In this document: positions 56,750-64,000 of the stretch, piece by piece | Layout of the letters: the number at the start of each line of letters is the position of its first letter | Position numbering within the stretch: position 1 is the stretch's first letter | Assembly: GCF_024330105.1 (NCBI RefSeq) | Contig: NZ_JANDHW010000013.1 | Location: 1-64,000, forward strand | Reading direction: 5' to 3' | Source: Coprobacter tertius | GTDB taxonomy: Bacteria > Bacteroidota > Bacteroidia > Bacteroidales > Coprobacteraceae | Length of the DNA stretch: 64,000 nucleotides | Program-made: the position numbers and the translations under genes | Notes under the pieces: model-generated | What the model saw: the letters and a program-made list of their open reading frames with translations, nothing else | Databases searched by the model: none | What the model was told of the DNA's origin: nothing

Positions 56750-56926
56750 TTATTTCTTTGCTTCGTCAATAGATGCTTTACGGAACTCTTTCATCAATTT
56801 TTCAATCTCGAGAGAAGCTTTACGAGCACGTACGCCTGCCGCCTTATTTCCATTTTCAAGTTGCAAACCTGCATCTTTTTTGAAGTCACCAATCAATGAC
56901 TGGATTTTATCTACTAACTCTTTCAT
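56750..56926 (-). CDS. histone H1-like (Hc1) small DNA-binding protein
   Basis: 58 residues. The sequence begins MKELVDKIQSLIGDFKKDAG, is helical throughout and rich in Lys, and has the family core NKAAGVRARKASLEIEKLMK followed by EFRKASIDEAKK. This is the short Hc1-type protein widespread in Bacteroidales; Chlamydia Hc1 compacts DNA, and a nucleoid role here is by family only. The ATG at 56926 has a minus-strand -7 element (TATATTTG, 56952-56959) upstream and the gene has its own terminator. Confidence 0.88.
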   Translation of the reverse strand: MKELVDKIQSLIGDFKKDAGLQLENGNKAAGVRARKASLEIEKLMKEFRKASIDEAKK

Positions 56927-57440
56927 AATAAATTTTTATTTCGATTCGAGGCAAATATAAAAATAAATCATGATTTTTTACTCACAAATATATTTTTTGA
57001 CTCTTTTTTTGATTAAAAAAATCTGTTTACAATAACCTGAAAGTGCAAAAAGTACATTTCACACCAACACAATACTTCTGCATTGAATAAGAAATTCTTA
57101 TTATATTATTTTTTACACTTATTCGAGCAATTGTCAAGAAAAGTCATTATATTTGTAAACACATGAAAAATTATCGTTAACCTGAATAATTACCCTATAC
57201 AACATACATCACAAATCTAATGCACATCATCGAAAATTATTTTGAAAAATAGAAAATCATAAAAGTATTTTCAACAAATCATCCATAATATCGGTTCGGC
57301 CTGTATATATTTAAACAGCTTATATTACATATACAATACGATATTTATATGCTTCTTATTTCATCGATAAAAATAAACTCTAAACTACAAAATATAAATA
57401 TTTTACCAATACAATTACATAAACATTAAATCTAATATGT
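56927..57440. other. gene-free leader region of the beta-galactosidase gene
   Basis: 514 very AT-rich bases without a coding frame. They hold the -7 element of the Hc1-like gene (56952-56959, minus) and a plus-strand TATATTTG at 57148-57155, which would give a leader of about 280 bases for the beta-galactosidase gene. A second weaker TATATTTA-like site lies near 57305. I see no regulator-binding repeat. Confidence 0.4.
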
Positions 57441-60400
57441 ATGAAAACAACCTTACAAAGATATCGGAAATGGCTGTTAATCTGCCTTTTATGTACTCCG
57501 ACTCATTCTTTCGGACAAGAAATATGGAATGGAACGGAATGGAACGATGTTTCGGTCACTCAAATCGGTAAAGAAGAGTCGTGCACAGTCGGTATTCCTT
57601 TTTCATCAGAGGACGATTTACAAACTAAAAGCATCGAAGAATCTCCTTATTTCATATCTCTAAACGGCGTATGGAAATTCCACTGGGCCAAAGATCCGGC
57701 AGCCAAGGTAACCGACTTTTACAGAATGGATTTCAATGATGCCGACTGGGATAATATCGATGTACCATCTGTCTGGCAGGTTTATGGCGTAAGAAACAAT
57801 AAAAATTGGGATAAACCTTTGTATGTAAATACCAGCTATCCTTTTACCTATAACTCCGAAACCTATAAAATTCAGGAAAGTCCCCGTTCTGATTTTACAT
57901 ATAACAACAATATGAAAAACCCGATAGGAAGTTATCGACGTGAATTTACGATTCCAGAAGAATGGGACGGAAGAGAAATTTACGTTCGTTTCAACGGGGC
58001 CGGTCCGGGATATTACCTTTGGGTAAACGAACATCAAGTCGGATATTCCGAAGACTCTTATCTTCCTTCAGAATTTAAAATAACCGATTATGTGAAAAAA
58101 GACGAAACTAATGTTATTGCCGTACAGGTTTATCGTTTTTCCAGTGGTTCATTCTTAGAATGTCAGGATTTCTGGCGTCTATCCGGTATCAGTAGAGATG
58201 TATTTTTGTGGTCCGCCCCCAAGACACAAATTCGCGATTATTTTTTCCAAGCCGATCTCGACGAATTATATACCGATGCAACAGTCACTTTAGATGTAAA
58301 ACTGGAAGGACCAGCTTTATCATCAGCGACTCTGTCTGCCAAAATCATGCAAGGTACTACAATTATCGCACAAGAAGAGTTAGAATCTCCGAGCATAGGT
58401 GTTAATACTCTCAAAATGAATGTCTCTGCACCGGATAAGTGGAGTGCCGAAACGCCTAATCTTTACGATCTTGTAATCACACTCAAAGACGGAGAGAATG
58501 TTTTAGATATCAGAGGAAACAAAGTGGGTTTCCGTAAAATAGAAGTGGGAAACAAAGGAGAGCTGTTAATTAACGGAAAACGCATGGTATTTCATGGGGT
58601 AAACCGTCACGATCATAGTGAAGAAAACGGACGTACTGTTTCAAAAGAAGAAATGGAAAATGACATAAAAATGATGAAACGTCTGAATATAAATGCCGTA
58701 AGAACTTCACACTACCCCAACAATCCTTACTTTTATGATCTCTGTGATAAATACGGCTTGTATGTTTTAGCCGAAGCTAATATAGAATGTCATGGAAATA
58801 TGGGGCTGTCCGATGTTCTTATTTTCCGTAAACCGATGGTAGAGCGTAACCAGAATCATGTAAAACGCTTTCGCAATCACCCGTCTATATTCATGTGGTC
58901 TTACGGAAACGAATCGGGAGGAGGAAATAACTTCCAATATGTAGAACAAGCCATAAAAGCTTTGGACAAAACCCGTCTTACTCATTATCAGGGAAACAGT
59001 CAGTGGAGCGATGTGACTAGTAGCATGTACTCGAGCGTCGACTGGATAAAAAGTGTAGGAGAAAGTCGTCTGAACGAATCGAAACCACGTCCTCATATAC
59101 ATTGTGAGAACAGTCATGCGATGGGAAATGCGATGGGAAACGTACGTGACTATTTCGACTTATATGAAAAATATCCTTCTTTAACCGGTGAATTTATTTG
59201 GGACTGGAAAGACCAGGGATTAAAAATGCCTGTACCAAACTCAAAAGATGAATTTTATTGGGCATACGGAGGTGATTTCGGGGATAATCCCAATGACGGA
59301 ACATTTTGTACGAATGGAGTTATTTTTGCAGATTACACTCTTTCCGCCAAATCTTACAATACAAAGAAAATATATCAACCGATCGATTTCGCGATAAAAG
59401 AAGATGGCAAAACGTTTGTACTCAAAAGTAAATTGGCCTTTAAATCGACAGAAGATTTAGATATTTATTATTCGATCTACGAAGATGGCAAAAAATTAAA
59501 AACCGAAAAACTGGATATTATTATCCCTGCTGGAGAAACTAAAGAAATTACAATAGAAAATGCATTACCGTCTGATGCCAAACCCGAAGCAGAATATTTT
59601 ATCAGATTCAATGCATATCAGAAAAACCAAACTTGGTGGGCCGATGCCAACTATGAAGTAGCCGGAGAACAAATTAGATTAAAAGGGGCGGTTAAACCGA
59701 TCTATCAGGTACAAGAGAATAACCAACTCACCGTTGAAGAAAATTCGATAACTATTAAAGTACATGGGCCCAACTTTACCGCTGTATTTTCAAAATTGAA
59801 CGGAAGCCTTAACAGTTATACTTTTAACGAACAGCAAATCATAAATAAACCGTTAGCACTTAACCTGTTCCGTCTCCCGACAGAAAATGATAAAGAACAA
59901 ACCTGGCGATGGGACGATATAGGATTACGCAATCTGTCGGTAAAAAACATATCTTGTAGCTTTGAAGAGACTGATAATGCCGTCGACCTTAATTTTGTAA
60001 ATACCTACTCGGGAAAATCTCCTAATACATTTAAAACGCAGGTACTCTTCAAAGTAATGAGTGATGGGACGATTTTTGTCAGTTCGGTAATCGATCCCAC
60101 AGTAAAAAACAGCATTTTACCCAGAATAGGATTCCGGTTGGAAATGCCCAAAGAATTCGAAAACCTAACTTGGTTCGGACGCGGCCCATGGGAATCGTAT
60201 AACGATAGAAAAGAAGCATGTTTCGAAGGAGTATATAACAGTACCGTAACAGAACAATGGGAAAAATACGTGCTTCCCCAAGAAACAGGCAATAAAGAAG
60301 ATGTGCGTTGGATGAGTTTAACGGATAATTCCGGAAGCGGATTATTGTTCATAGCATCGGGAAACATGTCGGCTTCTGCCACTCATTTCCGTCCAGAAGA

Positions 60401-61976
60401 TATTTATATTAACCGTAACAACCGATCGAAACATCCCTATGAAGCTAAAAAGAAATTCTGTGAAAACACCGTTATTTACCTTAATGCAGAAATGCGTGCC
60501 TTAGGAAATGCAAGTTGCGGTCCCGATGTTTTGGAAAAATATGAATTAAAGTCTAAAAAAACGAATTTCAATTTTATCATTTTGCCAGTTTCCGGAAATC
60601 CCGATAACGATAAGCTGTCTGAAATGGCTCGTATCGCATTGCCGATTTGTGCACCGGTTACTATCGAAAGAGATAAACAAGGTAAAATAAAACTTACGAC
60701 AACGACTCCCGATGCTCGCATCTATTTCAGTAAAGACGAAGAAGAATTCCAACTTTACGAAGCTCCTTTCGAACTGCTGGCAGGAGGAAATATCAGAGCG
60801 TACTGCGAAGCCGATGCCTATTCTAAAAGTATAACGACCAGTGAAGATTTTTACCTTCTTGTCGATAAATCGGACTGGAAAGTTATCAGTTATTCGAGTC
60901 AGGAAAATGGAAATGATGCTACCAAAGCGATCGATGACGATGCAGATACATTCTGGCATACTCGTTGGAGCGGTACAGCACCAAAGCCCCCCCATGAAAT
61001 TGTCGTAGATATGAAAGATACTTACCGTATCGAAAAATTCATATATCAGGGAAGAGGCGACGACAACGATCATGGACGAATCAAGGAATACGAAATATAT
61101 TTCAGTAACGATCCTAAAGCCTGGGGGTCTTCAGCCGCAAAAGGAGAATTCGAAAATAATACGGCAATTCAATATGTTCCGATAACTTCAAAACCTACGG
61201 CTCGTTATTTCAAATTGATCGTAAAATCGGAAGCGTATGACAGGGAATGGGCTGCCGCCGCAGAATTGGGAATAGAAGCCTCTGAAATCGTCGACCCGAT
61301 CACAACCAAATTACAGGAAATAAAAAAAGATGAAAAATATTATATCAAACATGTCATGTCAGGCCTCTATCTACAAAGGCTTCCGGATAAGACGGCCAAG
61401 TATGAAGGAGATTTCTGTATTAATCCTCTGGATAAAACCGATGACCGTTTCATATTTGACTTTACACCCATAAACGGATTTACTTCTTATTATAATGTGC
61501 GTGTAAACAACTATTTCATTAATCAAAACGACAATTGGCGTTGCGTTTCGGGAGCATTAAAAGATAAAAACGGGCAGATACAGATAGAAATGTTAGAAAA
61601 CAACACCTGTAAACTTCGTGGAGTTTGGCAAACTTGGAATTATATAAACCTCGACAGAACAACAAGCGGATCATATATTTATGCCGATAAAAGTTCCGGA
61701 GCCATTTGGAAAATAGAAGAAATAGAAGATCCGAGCGATATACAGGTAAACGAAATTTCAGGCATATCTGTTTATCCGACATTATCAAAAGGTACGGTTA
61801 ATGTAAAATCACCAGTCGAATGTATCATTAACGTCCAAGATATCTCCGGACAGATACTTGCCATTTATAAATCGACCGGTAACACTACATTAGAGCTAAA
61901 TTATCCTGCAGGCATATACTTTATTACAGTAAATACCGGTACGAAAAACGTATATAAAATAATACTACAACACTAA
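57441..61976 (+). CDS. secreted GH2 beta-galactosidase with T9SS sorting domain
   Basis: 1,511 residues, well beyond the 1,020 of LacZ. Signal peptide (about 1-25, ending SFGQ). The GH2 core (about 30-1,060) has the LacZ order: sugar-binding jelly roll, beta-sandwich, TIM barrel, sandwich, and the large C-terminal domain. Catalytic Glu491 (acid/base, SYGNESGGG) and Glu584 (nucleophile, TGEFIWDW) are in place. After it come a chitobiase C-terminal-like domain (about 1,075-1,140), an F5/8 type C lectin-like domain (about 1,150-1,290), a lectin-like domain (about 1,300-1,435) and a type A T9SS sorting domain (last 70 or so residues: SGISVYPTLSKGTVNV, PAGIYFITVNT). It should be exported by the T9SS and anchored or released at the surface, acting on beta-galactosides in glycans. 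No transporter gene is next to it. Confidence 0.93.
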   Translation: MKTTLQRYRKWLLICLLCTPTHSFGQEIWNGTEWNDVSVTQIGKEESCTVGIPFSSEDDLQTKSIEESPYFISLNGVWKFHWAKDPAAKVTDFYRMDFNDADWDNIDVPSVWQVYGVRNNKNWDKPLYVNTSYPFTYNSETYKIQESPRSDFTYNNNMKNPIGSYRREFTIPEEWDGREIYVRFNGAGPGYYLWVNEHQVGYSEDSYLPSEFKITDYVKKDETNVIAVQVYRFSSGSFLECQDFWRLSGISRDVFLWSAPKTQIRDYFFQADLDELYTDATVTLDVKLEGPALSSATLSAKIMQGTTIIAQEELESPSIGVNTLKMNVSAPDKWSAETPNLYDLVITLKDGENVLDIRGNKVGFRKIEVGNKGELLINGKRMVFHGVNRHDHSEENGRTVSKEEMENDIKMMKRLNINAVRTSHYPNNPYFYDLCDKYGLYVLAEANIECHGNMGLSDVLIFRKPMVERNQNHVKRFRNHPSIFMWSYGNESGGGNNFQYVEQAIKALDKTRLTHYQGNSQWSDVTSSMYSSVDWIKSVGESRLNESKPRPHIHCENSHAMGNAMGNVRDYFDLYEKYPSLTGEFIWDWKDQGLKMPVPNSKDEFYWAYGGDFGDNPNDGTFCTNGVIFADYTLSAKSYNTKKIYQPIDFAIKEDGKTFVLKSKLAFKSTEDLDIYYSIYEDGKKLKTEKLDIIIPAGETKEITIENALPSDAKPEAEYFIRFNAYQKNQTWWADANYEVAGEQIRLKGAVKPIYQVQENNQLTVEENSITIKVHGPNFTAVFSKLNGSLNSYTFNEQQIINKPLALNLFRLPTENDKEQTWRWDDIGLRNLSVKNISCSFEETDNAVDLNFVNTYSGKSPNTFKTQVLFKVMSDGTIFVSSVIDPTVKNSILPRIGFRLEMPKEFENLTWFGRGPWESYNDRKEACFEGVYNSTVTEQWEKYVLPQETGNKEDVRWMSLTDNSGSGLLFIASGNMSASATHFRPEDIYINRNNRSKHPYEAKKKFCENTVIYLNAEMRALGNASCGPDVLEKYELKSKKTNFNFIILPVSGNPDNDKLSEMARIALPICAPVTIERDKQGKIKLTTTTPDARIYFSKDEEEFQLYEAPFELLAGGNIRAYCEADAYSKSITTSEDFYLLVDKSDWKVISYSSQENGNDATKAIDDDADTFWHTRWSGTAPKPPHEIVVDMKDTYRIEKFIYQGRGDDNDHGRIKEYEIYFSNDPKAWGSSAAKGEFENNTAIQYVPITSKPTARYFKLIVKSEAYDREWAAAAELGIEASEIVDPITTKLQEIKKDEKYYIKHVMSGLYLQRLPDKTAKYEGDFCINPLDKTDDRFIFDFTPINGFTSYYNVRVNNYFINQNDNWRCVSGALKDKNGQIQIEMLENNTCKLRGVWQTWNYINLDRTTSGSYIYADKSSGAIWKIEEIEDPSDIQVNEISGISVYPTLSKGTVNVKSPVECIINVQDISGQILAIYKSTGNTTLELNYPAGIYFITVNTGTKNVYKIILQH

Positions 61977-62017
61977 TACCGATTACAGGTACAAAGATTG
62001 TACCTTATCGAAAAAAT

Positions 62018-62046
62018 AAAAAGGACGGTGATACACCGTCCTTTTT
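62018..62046 (+). terminator. terminator of the beta-galactosidase gene
   Basis: Perfect 13-bp inverted repeat (62018-62030 with 62034-62046, 3-base loop), core AAGGACGGTG, ending in a run of T. Confidence 0.9.
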
Positions 62047-62101
62047 TAATATATAACCTGGAAAAATCTTATTTCAAATAATTCTTTTAAATCGAAAAGA
62101 T

Positions 62102-62172
62102 ATAAAAAAGAAATGGTTGTCATCGCGACAACCAATCTTCGTTAACCTTAAATCTAATACTATGAAAAACAC
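62102..62172 (-). ncRNA. candidate small RNA downstream of tatC
   Basis: On the minus strand a promoter (62177-62207) is followed by about 70 non-coding bases that end in a classic terminator: GGTTGTC/GACAACC stem (62115-62121 with 62127-62133, 5-base loop) and the T-rich run TTTCTTTTTTATA (62101-62113). No ORF of note is on that strand. On the plus strand the same DNA could encode a 7-residue peptide (MKNTVQI, 62162-62185) but without a promoter or terminator. The whole unit fits a short stable RNA; its role is unknown. An alternative is an untranslated fragment of the tatC transcript, since tatC ends 32 bases upstream of the promoter. Confidence 0.5.
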
Positions 62173-62176
62173 AGTG

Positions 62177-62207
62177 CAAATATAATGACTTTATGTTATA
62201 TAACATA
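62177..62207 (-). promoter_or_regulatory. promoter and palindromic operator of the candidate small RNA
   Basis: TATATTTG (62177-62184, minus strand) matches the -7 consensus. The -33 position, 19 bases upstream, lies in a perfect 16-bp palindrome, TATGTTAT-ATAACATA (62192-62207), which gives TATG in place of TTTG. The palindrome could bind a dimeric regulator that controls this start. Confidence 0.55.
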
Positions 62208-62238
62208 GTTTTCGAACAGAAAAACTCAGATATTAAAA

Positions 62239-63051
62239 CTAATTAACATCTTCAAGTAATTCCTCCTCTTCCGGCTCATCTTTTTTAACAAACAAAGCAC
62301 TTATTTCATATAAAAGATAAATAGGAAGGAATACCACCATAAGAGTAAACGGATCTCCCGAAGGAGTGATTACCGCTGCTAAAACGAGCAAGCCCACAAT
62401 TGCATATCGCCTGTATTTCGAGAAAAAAGAACGATGCAACAGACCAATAGCAGAAAGAAGCCAACATAATAATGGTAATTCGAAAACGAGTCCCATAATA
62501 AATATCATTGTTAGGAAATTTCCCATATAAGAATCAAGAGAAATCTGGTTGGGAATTAAATCACTGATATGATAACCGGCTAAAAAACGCAATGTTAACG
62601 GAAAAACCAACAAATATCCTACAGCAACACCAATAAAGAACATTGTATTACCTGCCAAAAATGCGAAACGAGCATTCCTTTTTTCGTTTTCATAAAGTGC
62701 CGGACTCACAAATTTCCATATCTGAAATATTATAAAAGGAAAAGCAAATACCACTCCCAGCCAAAATGAAGTACTCATGTGAATAAAAAACTGTGAAGCG
62801 AGTTGTATATTTATAAGATGTACTTCGAAATCGTCACTACAAAAATCAGGAATAAAAGAAATATACCGGCTCAAGCCGCATATCCACTTATACAAAATAA
62901 AATCGGAATAACACGGCGCCAATATAACCGAATCGAATAATTCGGTCATATAAGCAAAAAAAACGCCCGATAATATCGCTACTATAATTAAGGCACGTAA
63001 GATGACTTTTCTCAAAGCTTCTACGTGATCCCAAAAACCCATCTCCAACAT
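62239..63051 (-). CDS. tatC: Sec-independent translocase subunit TatC
   Basis: 270 residues, six predicted membrane helices, the usual TatC topology. It recognises twin-arginine signal peptides. Conserved parts: the N-terminal FWDHVEALRKVILRA, FPFIIFQIWKFVSPALYENE with the family's FxxWxFxxPxLxxxE pattern, and FGMGLVFELPLL-like MGLVFELPLLCWLL. The loop between helices 1 and 2 is longer than in E. coli (extra Cys residues near 47 and 70). It is downstream of tatA with a terminator-like hairpin between. The C-terminal tail is acidic. Confidence 0.96.
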   Translation of the reverse strand: MLEMGFWDHVEALRKVILRALIIVAILSGVFFAYMTELFDSVILAPCYSDFILYKWICGLSRYISFIPDFCSDDFEVHLINIQLASQFFIHMSTSFWLGVVFAFPFIIFQIWKFVSPALYENEKRNARFAFLAGNTMFFIGVAVGYLLVFPLTLRFLAGYHISDLIPNQISLDSYMGNFLTMIFIMGLVFELPLLCWLLSAIGLLHRSFFSKYRRYAIVGLLVLAAVITPSGDPFTLMVVFLPIYLLYEISALFVKKDEPEEEELLEDVN

Positions 63052-63077
63052 TCTATAAACCTGTTTTTAATGTGATT

Positions 63078-63114
63078 AAAAAAACACGGCGTGGCATGCC
63101 GATGCAGCCACGCC
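63078..63114 (-). terminator. hairpin between tatA and tatC (attenuator-like)
   Basis: GGCGTGGC (63088-63095) pairs with GCCACGCC (63107-63114) around an 11-base loop. On the minus strand the stem is followed by a run of seven T within a few bases. It lies 27 bases after the tatA stop and 27 before the tatC start. Partial termination would give more tatA than tatC mRNA. Confidence 0.7.
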
Positions 63115-63141
63115 CGCAAATAATATTATCCGATAAAGTAT

Positions 63142-63342
63142 TTATTTTTTATCGTTCGTATCGTTTACATCTCCGTTTATCTGGTCTTCAACGTCTTTCA
63201 TTCCATCTTTAAAACTTTTCACGCCTTTTCCCAGCCCCTTCATCAATTCGGGTATTTTTTTACCTCCGAAAAGTAACAAAATAGCAAATACGATGATAAT
63301 GATTTCACCGGTACCCAGATTTAAAAATAATAGTGTATCCAT
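63142..63342 (-). CDS. tatA: Sec-independent translocase subunit TatA/E
   Basis: 66 residues. N-terminal membrane helix (about 8-25, [20 protein letters not shown] with the FG-x-K hinge motif), an amphipathic helix ([15 protein letters not shown]) and a polar tail. TatA forms the pore of the Tat system. First gene of tatA-tatC; the gap to tatC holds the hairpin at 63078-63114. A -7 element TACTTTTG lies at 63381-63388, with a possible ATTG box 21 bases upstream. Confidence 0.95.
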   Translation of the reverse strand: MDTLLFLNLGTGEIIIIVFAILLLFGGKKIPELMKGLGKGVKSFKDGMKDVEDQINGDVNDTNDKK

Positions 63343-63380
63343 TTTTATTTAAAAATTATATTAGCATACCTTTTATGCCA

Positions 63381-63388
63381 CAAAAGTA
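63381..63388 (-). promoter_or_regulatory. -7 element of tatA
   Basis: TACTTTTG on the minus strand, 38 bases before the tatA start. A near match to the -33 box (ATTG, 63410-63413) is 21 bases upstream. Confidence 0.5.
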
Positions 63389-63432
63389 ACAATTTATATT
63401 AGCAAATTACAATTAAATAGAAGTAAAAAGAT

Positions 63433-63440
63433 TACCTTTG
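63433..63440 (+). promoter_or_regulatory. -7 element of fabD
   Basis: TACCTTTG, matching TAnnTTTG, 40 bases before the fabD start. No TTTG box seen. Together with the tatA element it forms a compact divergent promoter region. Confidence 0.5.
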
Positions 63441-63480
63441 TCGTCTAAATAATCAAAACAAACCATAATTAAAGTAGTTT

Positions 63481-64000
63481 ATGAAAGCATTTATATTTCC
63501 CGGACAAGGGGCTCAATTTGTCGGGATGGGTAAAAACCTTTACGATACAATGCCCGAAGCCAAAGAAATGTTTGAAAAAGCCAATGAAATACTGGGATTC
63601 AGAATAACAGACCTTATGTTTGAAGGAACCGATGAAGACCTACGCCAAACTAAGGTAACGCAACCAGCCATTTTTTTACATTCGGTGATCCTTGCCAAAA
63701 CAATGGGAGACGATTTCAACCCCAATATGGTAGCCGGCCATTCTTTAGGAGAATTCTCGGCGCTGGTTGCCGCTGGAGCACTTTCTTTCGAAGACGGAGT
63801 TAAACTGGTTGCCGCCCGTGCCATGGCTATGCAAAAAGCCTGTGAAAAAACTCCTTCTACAATGGCAGCCGTACTGGCTTTACCGGATAATACCGTAGAG
63901 GAAATTTGTGCTTCGATCGACGATATTGTCGTTCCCGCCAATTACAATTGCCCCGGACAAATCGTTATTTCAGGCAGTATCGAAGGAATCGACAAAGCTT
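63481..64000 (+). CDS. fabD: malonyl-CoA:ACP transacylase FabD (5' part; runs off the window)
   Basis: The first 173 residues of about 290. Loads malonyl groups onto acyl carrier protein in fatty acid synthesis. Visible family motifs: FPGQGAQFVGMG (oxyanion-side GQGxQ, residues 8-12), the active-site Ser88 in VAGHSLGEFSAL, and the malonate-binding Arg at about 113 (VAARAMAMQ). The second catalytic residue (His) lies past the edge. The gene is open to the end of the window, so it is truncated by the window, not broken. Confidence 0.97.
   Translation, partial: MKAFIFPGQGAQFVGMGKNLYDTMPEAKEMFEKANEILGFRITDLMFEGTDEDLRQTKVTQPAIFLHSVILAKTMGDDFNPNMVAGHSLGEFSALVAAGALSFEDGVKLVAARAMAMQKACEKTPSTMAAVLALPDNTVEEICASIDDIVVPANYNCPGQIVISGSIEGIDKA

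Noticed and set aside
1-64000. CRISPR array, prophage, conjugative or toxin-antitoxin modules
   Set aside because: No direct-repeat array with spacers, no phage structural or mobilisation genes. YwqK-type repeats in 38084-39109 are named after a toxin-antitoxin family, but no toxin domain is present in its neighbour.

Overview
The window reads as chromosomal DNA of an anaerobic, probably gut-associated Bacteroidales (phylum Bacteroidota). The evidence is: the low-GC base composition; many -7 elements of the form TAnnTTTG, a few with a TTTG box 19-21 bp upstream, as used by the Bacteroidota sigma factor; and phylum-specific genes (GldH, PSP1/RicT-like protein, SprA, the T9SS plug protein, lipidated TamL with TamB, Na+-NQR, an Hc1-like 58-residue protein). 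Type IX secretion (T9SS) parts plus a T9SS sorting domain on a secreted beta-galactosidase fit Barnesiellaceae/Porphyromonadaceae-like lineages better than classical Bacteroides, but I cannot assign a genus without a search.

Layout. 0-6.6 kb (minus strand): gldH and a PSP1 protein (overlapping), rny, zapA with a small coiled-coil partner, and a lipoprotein type I pullulanase. 6.8-16.1 kb (plus strand): a B12-binding radical SAM protein, a Crp/Fnr regulator, a tripartite RND efflux operon and an unusual LpxA-like acyltransferase. 16.2-21.8 kb: a C-GCAxxG-C-C protein, ung, tRNA-Arg(CCG), an outer-membrane receptor-like barrel, two tandem ECF sigma factors and a rhodanese lipoprotein. 21.9-27.8 kb: the complete nqrABCDEF operon. 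28-37 kb: Ppx/GppA phosphatase, the giant translocon gene sprA and ruvA.

37.1-41.7 kb is the accessory part: a decayed gene end, an IS4-family transposase remnant, a translationally coupled pair of secreted repeat proteins (MORN-like, and EF-hand plus LRR), more decayed sequence and an unidentified lipoprotein. 41.8-49.5 kb: catalase with a Fur/PerR-type regulator, an [FeFe]-hydrogenase-like protein, bactofilin, folB, a secreted C1 peptidase, the T9SS plug protein and a PepSY-like protein. 49.6-64 kb: tamB-tamL, the Hc1-like gene, a 1,511-residue GH2 beta-galactosidase with a T9SS sorting domain, a candidate small RNA, tatA-tatC and the start of fabD.

How the genes fit together: much of the window concerns the cell envelope. 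SprA, the plug protein and GldH belong to T9SS or gliding, and the beta-galactosidase is a likely T9SS client. TamB/TamL and LpxA-like act on outer-membrane biogenesis, and TatA/TatC export folded proteins. Na+-NQR, the hydrogenase-like protein and PerR/catalase fit anaerobic redox metabolism with peroxide defence. The most testable regulatory signals are a perfect FNR-type palindrome directly upstream of the RND operon, next to a Crp/Fnr gene whose recognition helix carries the FNR-type E-xx-SR signature, and a compact promoter-to-terminator unit that looks like a small RNA downstream of tatC.
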